Assembly: GCA_965215825.1 (NCBI GenBank)
Contig: CBDCEM010000003.1
Span: forward strand, 4,960,001-5,024,000
DNA from: JAWPMT01 sp965215825
Lineage (GTDB): Bacteria > Bacteroidota > Bacteroidia > Cytophagales > Cyclobacteriaceae
Length of the DNA stretch: 64,000 bases
Direction of reading: 5' to 3'
Part shown: positions 52,229 through 62,100 of the stretch, one piece after another
Position numbering within the stretch: position 1 is the stretch's first letter
Layout: every line of letters starts with the position of its first letter
Position numbers and translations under genes: made by a program
The notes under the pieces: model-generated
What the model was told of the DNA's origin: nothing
Database searches by the model: none
Seen by the model: the letters and a program-made list of their open reading frames with translations, nothing else

Positions 52229-53137
52229 TTAAAAATATCTTGGAGTAACAACTTTGTCCTTGGAGAGCTTGAAACGATAGTTCAGCATCAATTCGTGTGA
52301 AGTGGTTGCTACGTCACTTAGGGTTTCATCAATGATGTAATCCAATGCATAGCCCACTCGGAATTGTTGAGATACTTCAAACTCGATAAGGAAGTTCACC
52401 GATTCCGGCGGTCTGAAAGAAACTCCCAACCAAAGGATATCATTTAACAATACATTGACATTGTAATCAAAGGAGATTGGTGCACCATCTACGACTCTCG
52501 CAAGTAGGTTAGGTTTCAACTTAACATTGTCGTTTACGTTGATCACCACCCCCCCTGTCAGGAAATAGTGTCTTCTTTGTGTGAAGACATCTGTCGCTCC
52601 ATTAGTGATCGTGTTATTTATCAATAGGGGCGCTGAAAGACCCACGTAGAAGATCGGATTATAATAGAATAACCCTGCTCCTACATTCGGCTTCATCGCA
52701 CTAAAGTTCTCCTGAAAAGTCGGATCGGAATTGATGGTGTAAACAGACCCAAAATCGGCACTGTAAGACTGTAGGCCAGCCTGCAGCCCCATGCTCAGGA
52801 TTCCACCTCCAACGGGTAAACGATAAGAATAGCCCGCGAGCACACTGGTAAGATCCGTTACCGCGATTTGATCACGTGTAATCTGAAGACCCAGTCCTAT
52901 ATTCTTGCCTGGCACCGGTGAATGAATGGCAATGGTCTGCGTATTGGGCGCTCCTTCAAGGCCTACCCATTGCCATCTACCTAATGCCGTCAGGCTAAGT
53001 GCACCATGACTCCCAATATAACCCGGGTTAATGGACATGCCGTTGAACATGTACTGTGTGTACGTTGCTTGTTGCTGGGCTACCAAACTTGTGATAGCGA
53101 ACAAACTAAAAACTGTGATTGCTAATATTCTTTTCAT
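52229..53137 (-). CDS. PorP/SprF-family type IX secretion outer-membrane protein
   Basis: The ATG at 53137 is used; a GTG at 53143 adds two residues. The 302-residue protein starts with a signal peptide (MKRILAITVFSLFAITSLVA). The family signature follows: QQATYTQYMFNGMSINPGYI, then LTALGRWQWVGLEGAPNTQT and GKNIGLGLQITRDQIAVTD. Alternating strands and turns of an outer-membrane barrel make up the rest. In Flavobacterium johnsoniae, SprF is needed for secretion of its neighbour SprB, a large adhesin with the same kind of C-terminal sorting domain as the giant protein here, whose stop lies about 20 bases upstream. A cognate pair is therefore strongly suggested. Confidence 0.95.
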   Translation of the reverse strand: MKRILAITVFSLFAITSLVAQQQATYTQYMFNGMSINPGYIGSHGALSLTALGRWQWVGLEGAPNTQTIAIHSPVPGKNIGLGLQITRDQIAVTDLTSVLAGYSYRLPVGGGILSMGLQAGLQSYSADFGSVYTINSDPTFQENFSAMKPNVGAGLFYYNPIFYVGLSAPLLINNTITNGATDVFTQRRHYFLTGGVVINVNDNVKLKPNLLARVVDGAPISFDYNVNVLLNDILWLGVSFRPPESVNFLIEFEVSQQFRVGYALDYIIDETLSDVATTSHELMLNYRFKLSKDKVVTPRYF

Positions 53138-53155
53138 CTTCACTGAAGTTGGCGA

Positions 53156-56100
53156 TTATCTCTTAAGGATTACAAATCCTGATTTCGTGTCTGTGTTAGT
53201 ACCGGGGAATTCAATGACATAGAAGTACGTCCCATCTGGCAAACCAGCGCTACCAAATATGTTGTCCACATTCGATTGACTGTCCCAGGAATTGTCTTCA
53301 TTATCATAATTAGTGGTCTCCCAGACTTTGGTTCCATATCGATTAAAGATAGTAACCACATTATTCGGTAGGTCCTCAATTCCAGGTATGGTCCAGGTGT
53401 CATCTACATTATCCCCGTTAGGGCTATATCCCTGAGCAATTCCATTGCTTTCTTCTTCAGTATTTTTCTGAATTTCGTCCGTAGCGATGGCACCGAGGTT
53501 TCCGAATTCGTCGATCATTTCAACGGAGAGAGTCAACACTCCATCTCCAAGACCTGCCACATCAATGTCATCCAGAACACCTCCCTGACCATTGCCATTC
53601 AATTCACCAGTTCCAGTAACCGCTGTTCCTCCTCCAGTAGAATTAATTGTGTAATTAAAAGTCGAGCGGGGCTCGGCTCCATTTATTCGGAATCGGAAAT
53701 TATCTTCATTCAAATCATTGATTGCCGGATTTAGGATATTCACAGTGAACCCAGAAGGGCCCGTGAGATCTACCACCCAGGATACACTGCCCTCTGAATT
53801 TCCATTGCCCGCTGCATCGCTGGCAGCACCAACAGGTACGGTGATGGTTGCAGTCCCCTCGCTTAAATCGGTAACATCAACTGAATAGGCATTACCGGAC
53901 CCTGTAAAGTTTGAAAGTGTTCCACTACTGCTCTGGATATCGGCTATTTCCAGGCCTGTAACCATTTCGCTGAAATCAATTAGAATTCTACCAGAGGTCT
54001 CGCCGGTAATGGCATCTGCCGTAGTAGTCAGAGTTGCGGAAGGCAATGTGATATCGTAGAAATAAGAGATTGAGTTGGAAGCTTCAATTAGATTGCCTAC
54101 TGCATCTGTCACAACTCCTGCCGCCATACTTACACTAACATTTCCTTCTGCATCTGGTGTCAGGTCAAAAGTATAAATGGTTTGTGCATCATTCGCAGCA
54201 AGGTTAGAGGCAGTGGCATTTGTCAATGTCAGATCTTCCAATGCAAAGCCCAATACCAACTCACTGAAGGTAGCAGTAACAGTTATCGGTGCAACATTCG
54301 TGACAGCTCCAACATCACTGCTCAGTGTCACGGTTGGTGCGATGCCATCCCCTACTTCTATGGTCACTGTCTCCTGGGCACTTGTGTTTGTACCGTCACC
54401 CACGGTTAAAGTCAATGTATAGCTAGGTGTAGCTATTAAGTCAATTACTGAAGGATCATTTACAGTGATCACACCTGTACCTCCAGCTATAGCAAATGCA
54501 TCGTCCGTGTTGCCTGCAACAATCGTCCACGCAGAGAAGGTTGTCCCTTCATCAGCATCAGTGGCTACCGCAGTACCAACAACATCTCCGGCGCTTAAAA
54601 TCCCTTCAATTGGGAACGTTTGATTTGCCGTAATTACCGGTGCATTGTCATCATTGGTGATCGTCACCGTCGCCTCATCACTGATCGTTACTGCCAAGGT
54701 CGTCCCACCAAGGTTACCCATCGATACGGTCACCGTCTCATCTGCCTCTACCGCTTCATCCGAAGAAGGCGTCACGGTAAAGGTCTGAGTCTCGCCTGTT
54801 GTCCCGGCAAAGGTCAGCGTTTGACCTTCTATGGCTGTATAATCCGTGGCCGAAGCGGCCGTCTCATCTGTCGTACTCACCTCAACGATAAATCCGCCAT
54901 CTACAGGGTTATCCAACGTGGCCGTCAAGGTGATCGCCCCTCCTTCTTCTGCTCCACTTGCATCTGCTATCGTTACTGCCGCTGCATCATCATTGGTCAA
55001 CGTTACCGTCGCGCCATCAGTAATGTCCAGTGCAGTAGAGGATACAGTAGAGGTCAAATTCCCCAGCGATACCGTCAAGGTCTCATCCGATTCCACTTTT
55101 GAATCATCCGTTACTGATATCGTTACTGTCTGCGTCTCGCCCGATGTACCCGTAAATGTTATCGTCTCTGATTCCAATGCCGTGTAATCACTGTCAGTTG
55201 TAGTCGCTGAACCGTCTGCCGTACTGACATCTACTGTCAATCCTGCCGCTACTACCGCATCCAATGTGAGCGTTACCGTCACATTCCCATCTCCTTCTGC
55301 CTGGCTTACATCAGCTACCGTCACTACTGCATTGTCTTCATCAACAATCGTTACCGTTCCCTCATCACTGTTGTCAATATCCGCTGTGGTCGACAAACTC
55401 CCAAACGATACCGTCAGTGTCTCATTGGTCTCTACGATCGCATCATCGGTGATCGCTACTTCAAAAGTCTGCGTCTCACCCGCTGTGCCTGCAAAGGTCA
55501 ATGTCTCGCTTACCGTCGTGTAGTCACTGCTCCCTGCTGTGCCGTCTGTGCTACTTACAGGTACCGTAAAGCCTCCTTCAACCGCATGTTCCAGTGTCGC
55601 CGTGACCGTGACCGTACCACCATTCTCATCCACACTCTCATCGCTGAAGGTCAATGTCGTGGCATCATTCTCTGTGATAGTTACCGTACCATCGTCTGTG
55701 ATCGTTACCGATAAGGTGGTCGAACCAAGGTTCGCCATCGATATCGACACTGTCTCTTCTCCCTCTACTCGTTCATCCGATGTAGGCGTTACCGTAAAGG
55801 TCTGTGCCTCACCAGCTGTGCCTGCAAACGTCAGCGTCTCGCTCGTCACCGAGGTATAGTCATCGCTCTCTGCTGTACCATCTGCGGTGCTCACTTCTAC
55901 TGTGAAGCCGCCATCTACCGGATTATCCAATGTGGCCGTCACCGTGATCACTCCTGAATCCTCATCGCCCGATATGTCTTCGAGCGTCACAGCCGCCACA
56001 TCATCATTGGTCAAGGTCACCGTCGCCCCATCTGTAACATCCACATTAGACGCATCTACCGTACTCGCACTCGCATTGCCCTGGCTCACACTTATCGTCT

Positions 56101-59100
56101 CATCTGCCTCTACTTTGCTGTCATCTGTAACCGCTATGGTCACCGTTTGCGTCTCGCCGGAAGTTCCTGTGAAAGTTACCGTCTCCGATGAAAGGGCCGT
56201 GTAATCGCCATCGCCTGTCGTTGCAGTGCCGTCGGCTGTACTGACATCTACACTCACGCCTCCATCTACTACCTCATCCAATGTCAGCGTCACTGTCACA
56301 TCTCCTGTGCCTTCGTTCTGTGATACATCCGCTATCGTGATGGTCGCACTGTCATCATTGGTGATAGTTACTGTAGCTCCATCGGAAATGTCAACAGCTG
56401 CGGAAGTCGATAGGCTACCCATGGAAAGCGTAAGGTTCTCATCCGCTTCTACTATGGCGTCATCCGTCACGCTCACCGTGAAGGTTTGTGTTTCCGAAGC
56501 AGTTCCTGCAAATGTCAAAGTTTCACTAACAGCAGTATAATCTCCGTTCGTTGCACTGGCCGTACCATCCGCACTTGTAACTGTGATATCAAAACCGCCT
56601 TGCACTTGATTGTCCAATGTAGCCGTAACCGTAACACTCGTTCCGTCTTCACTAACAGAAGCGTCAGCAATGGTTACAGCCGCATTATCATTATTGGTAA
56701 TCGTGTAAGTGTGTATGGTATTTGTCCCCAGCGTGGCATTTGTAGGCGATGATAAGGTCAGAATAACTGTTTCATCAGTCTCTAAAATCGCATCATCTAC
56801 TATACTACCTATCGTAACTGTCTCACTCACATCGTCTGCAGCAAACGTAATCGTGCCATCTGCCAGCGTATAGTCTGTACCCGAACCCGTGGCCGTGCCC
56901 GTCAACGCATAATCCACTGTCACCGTTCTGGACGTGGCCGTACTCAGTTCAACGGTGATGTCTGCTGAACTGGTCGACTCAGCACCATTCGAGGTGGTCG
57001 AAGTAAAGGCTACTGTCGGCGCATCGTCATCATCGGTGATCGTCCCCTCGCCCTGGTTGTCTGCAAAACTCGCATTCGTCGGGTTCGTCCCATCAACAAA
57101 GAAGGTCTCATTGTCTTCATCCCTGGTATCGCCATTCACTGCTACCGTCACATCGTGAGACGTCTCCGATGGATTGAAGGTCAATGTAGTCGTACTTACT
57201 GTTGTATAATCACTATCCGCAGTAGTTGCCGTATTATCGGAAGTGGCGTAATCCAGTGTGATGGTCTTTGGTGATGTTTTGTCCAAAGAGATCGTAAAAG
57301 TCGCATTGACCGTCCCTGAGTTCCCTTCCGTCACTGTCGCATCAGCAATCGAAATGGTTGGAGCCGCTTCAGTCGTGAAATTCAACGTGGTATTGTCAGC
57401 AATTCCTGCAAAGGCATTTCCACCTACATCCTGAATCGCTGTACTGGCAATTTGAACTACATAATTCACAGACTCTTCAAGGAAACCGCTCGGATTGGCA
57501 ATCGTTAATACTGCTCCACTTATAGAAGCAGCCGAACCAGGTGATGAAGCATCGATCGTAATATCGCCACTGTTATCATCCAGGTCGATCAATTGAATAT
57601 TTCCAGTATTGAACTGAATATTCTCATTGAACGTGATCGTAAGGTCTGATTCTATGTCCACATTGGTCGCATCGTCTGCAGGTGATGTACTGCTGATGGT
57701 TGGTGGGGCCTGGTCCAGCGTAATCGTTTCGCTTGCTTGCGTCGCGGCATTTCCTGCCACATCGCTTATGTCCGCCGTTACGGTTACTGACCCATCATTC
57801 AGTCCACTAATATCCGTGGCTGTAATAGACCAGGCATTACTGGTCACCGTGGCATTTACGCTCACAGGTGTATTTGCACCGTCATTGAAAGCAACCGTTA
57901 CCGACTGGCCGTCTTCAACGCCAGTGGTAGTGCCACTAACTTCTACATCAGATGACTCTGCTGTTTCAACCAGGTCATCTCCTTCAATTGGAGTAGAGAT
58001 AGTGATCGTAGGTGCAGTATTGTCAAGGGTATATATATCGTCTGTGGCAGGTTCAGTATTGGGTAATGCATTTCCCGCCAGGTCCGTAATGGACGGTGAA
58101 TTGAAATTCAACGCCATTGCCCCATTGAAATTCGCCATATCTCCTCCTGAAACGGTCACATCGTAGGTAGCTGCCGTCACCTGACTAACCGCAATATCCG
58201 TTCCTGAAACACCTGTTGCTATAAAGTCATTCATGTCTACACCTGTGACATCCTCACTGAACGTTGCCAGGTAGGTAACCATATCAGCATTTGTTGTAGA
58301 CGCTGTAGGGGTCTTCCTTGTAAAACTCGCAGTAGTTGGAGCCGTTTGATCCAATATGATGGTCTCACTAGACTGAGTCGCACTGTTGCCCACGGCATCA
58401 TCCACATCAGCTGTAACTGTTATATTGCCATTGTCCAGACCACTGATGTCCGCATCTGAGGCTGTCCAGGCATTGCTGCTTACCGTACCAGTGACCTGAA
58501 TCGTAGGATTTGTACCATCGTTGAATGTTACAGTCACCGTCTGACCATCTTCGGCACCACTCGTCGTTCCAGTTACGGTAACGTCATTGTCTTCAGCAGC
58601 ATTGGCTATATCATCTCCCTCGATAGGTGTAGTAATCGCAATCGTTGGGGCCATGTTGTCTAAAGTGATCGTCTCACTTGCCTGTATAGCGCTGTTACCT
58701 GCCTGGTCATCTACATCGGCAGTCACTGTAATATTGCCATTGTCCAATCCACTGATGTCTGCATCTGAGGCCGTCCAGGCGTCGCTGCTCACCGTTCCTG
58801 TGACCTGTACGTCAGGATTGTTGCCATCACTGAGGGTAACTGTAACGGTCTGGCCGTCTTCTGCTCCGGAGGTTGTTCCACTTATGGTAACATCTCCGTC
58901 CTCAGTGCTGTTGACCTGATCATCAGTTTCTATTGGTGTTGTTATCGTGATGGTAGGTGGCGTTTCATCTGCTGATAAGAAGTTCAATGTGGTATTATCC
59001 GATATGCCAGCAAATGCATTATCTACTAGATCTGTAATCGCTGTATTATCAATTTGGATGGCGTAGTTCGTAACCTCTGCCAGGTCTGAAGTTGGATTGA

Positions 59101-62100
59101 TGGTCAGAACACCGCCAGATATGGAAGCCTGACTTCCTGGTGAAGTGACGTCAATGGTCACAAAAGTGGATGGCGCATCAAGGTCCTGAATGGTTATATT
59201 CCCATTCCCGAATTGAATATCTTCATTAAAAGTTATTGTGAGATTATCTGCTGTTGGATAAGTTGTTGCATCATCTGCAGGCGTGGAACTGCTAATGACA
59301 GGCGGATCTGTTTCATTATCGAAATCAATGCCAAACCCGCTATTAGCCGAAACAGCATTCGCCACTTCGCTTGCGTCAAAACCATTGAAAGCTGAATTTT
59401 GGAATGTGAAACTCAGATCAGCAAGATCGTCAACATTTTCATGAGCCGTAGCATTGCCAGTTAAAGTCAATGTAGCAACCAAACCATCTCCGGAAACATT
59501 CATCGCCGGTGTAAATCCAGCAGGCAGATTGGTCACGGTATAGTCAGTGGTGTGCGTAAATGTCCCACCAGCATTATTAAACAAGGCATCGGTAACGGTA
59601 ACTTCAATAGAACCTGAGACAGATCCATCATTGCCCGCAACTTCTGTAAATCCTGCTACTTCGATCGAATATTGATTTACATTATTACCTGTACCATTGC
59701 TGAAACCTACATTGGCGACATACATATTATCGCCTTTTGCGGTCAGATAAACGGCCGAGGGGAAACTACTACCTGAACTGGTAGAGAAAGTATTACCCGT
59801 AGCACTTGCTGTTCCAATTGAGAACGGAGTAGACATCTCATACTCGCGAATGGTCTTACCGAGCGCACTGACAAACAATTTGGTACCATCATTGCTGATT
59901 GCCAGGCCTTGCGTCTGGTTGGACCCAAAGCCCGTCACTGAAAATGCGCCATTTGAACTCAATGTTGAGATATCATAGGCCGTGCCTAACGTCCATCCCG
60001 CTACTCTTCTGTCACGGTCAATGGTGTAGATATTTTGACCATTTGGTCCTATGAACACATCACGTACATCTCCGCCACCGGAAAAAGATTGCGAAGTAAC
60101 AGAAACACCGGCACTTAAGTCGAATGGTGTGTTCAGGGTGTACTGGTAAATTACCTTGCTCGCTCCCACCATATAGATTTTGGAACCATCGGCACTCATT
60201 GTTACTCCCTGTGGGTTAGTGTTTTGAGCAGCAATACTGATATTGGTAGTTGCAGTGGCGGTGGATATATCAAATGGGGTGCTAAGGGAGTATTCAAATA
60301 ATTTATCAACACTTCCAGAGTTTACCATGTAAGCCTTTTGCCCGTCTGTACTGAGAGTGAAGCCTAGCCCTTCCTGGCCACCTTGTGAAGCAAAGTAGCT
60401 GAAACTTCCCGCGGAAGATGGGGTCGGCGAGAGTGTTGCTCCAGAAGGACCATATGCCAGAGATGGATCATCCGTTGTAAAATTCAGGGTAGTGGTATTA
60501 CTAATACCTGCATAGGCATTAGCATATGCATCCATGATAGCTGTTGCATCAACCTGGATCGCGTATTCCGTATCTAAAGCCAGGTTTGCTGTCGGATTTA
60601 TTGTTAAAATAGCACCGCTGACCGAAAGTTGCCCTCCTGAGCTCGTAACATCAATGACTACATTATTGGCTGTATTCCCAATATCCACAACCGTAACATT
60701 GCCTGTTCCTAAGGAAATGTCCTCATTGAAAGTCAGGGTAATGTCACCGTCCCTTGCTACAGAAGTCGCACCGTCAGAAGGAGAGGAAGAAGATATTGTG
60801 GGGGCTACAACATCTTTCGTCTCGGTATCCGTAGCAGCAATTCCCGTATTGCTGTTGACATCTTCCAGGGTAACACTCACGGTAATGGTACCATCCTGGA
60901 ATCCGCTTAACCCACCAGGAATAGTAACCTGATCCGTACTCGTGACAATGGTACCTCCGGATGTAAGAGTAGCCGCTCCGCCACTAGTAGTAACCGTATA
61001 ACTATAATCAGCGCCAATTTCCGCTCCAGCAAAAGTGAAACTCACTGAGCCTGCATTTCCTGAATTGATAGGTGATTGATCAATCGTAATGGTGTAGCCG
61101 GAAGGAGCTACCGTGTCTTTCGTTTCCGTGTCTGTCGCGGCGGTTCCGGTATTGCCTGCGGCATCGGTTAAGGTTACGCTCAGCGTAATGGTCCCATCTC
61201 CCAAACCACTGACGTCAATGCCGGAGATCAGATCGGTAGCCGTAGTGATGGTGCCACTACCCGTGACATTCGTTCCTCCTCCAGTACTTGATAACGTATA
61301 GTTGTATGTTGCTCCAACCTCGGCACTTGCAAAGGCGAAACTCACTGCCGTTTCATTTCCGGAATTGATCGGTGTTTGAAGAATGCCGACGCTGTAGCCT
61401 GTTGGGGCAGCCGTGTCAATTACTAAATCCTTATTCGCGCCAAGTGAACCCGCAGCGCCAGGAGTCGCTAACGTCAAGGTCGCTGCATTACCTGCTCCGT
61501 CGTTGATCGTTCCTGAATTTAGGGCCAGAGAATTCGTTGCTGCATAATCAAGATCAGCACTTTCATCTCCTGCTTGAACCGTATAGGTGAAAGTCAGGGT
61601 GGTTGTCCCAGAGCCACTTACATAGTTCACCGTGCGATCAGTTGCCCCTGTCTCTAAAGTAAGCTGAGGCGTACCTGTAACGGTTACTGCTTCGCTAAAT
61701 ACGGCCTGTATAGAAATCGCATCGCCTACACCATAAGTACCATTCGCCGTGGAAGAAGTCACATTCGTGACTGTGGGAACTACTCCATCAATAACTAGTG
61801 CCTTATTGGCTCCCAATGAACCCGCGGCCCCAGGAGTTGCCAGGGTCAGGGTGGCATTATTTCCTGCACCATCTGCTATCGTACCGCTGTTCAAAGCCAA
61901 AGAATTCGTTGCTACATAATCCAGGTCAGCACTTTCATCTCCTGCCTGTACCGTATAGGTGAAAGTCAGGGTGGTTGATCCGGAACCACTTGCATAATTC
62001 ACGGTGCGATCCGTTGCCCCGGTCTCCAAAGTCAATTGAGGTGTACCTGTAACCGTTACTGCTTCACTGAATACCGCCTGGATAGAAATCGCATCGCCTA

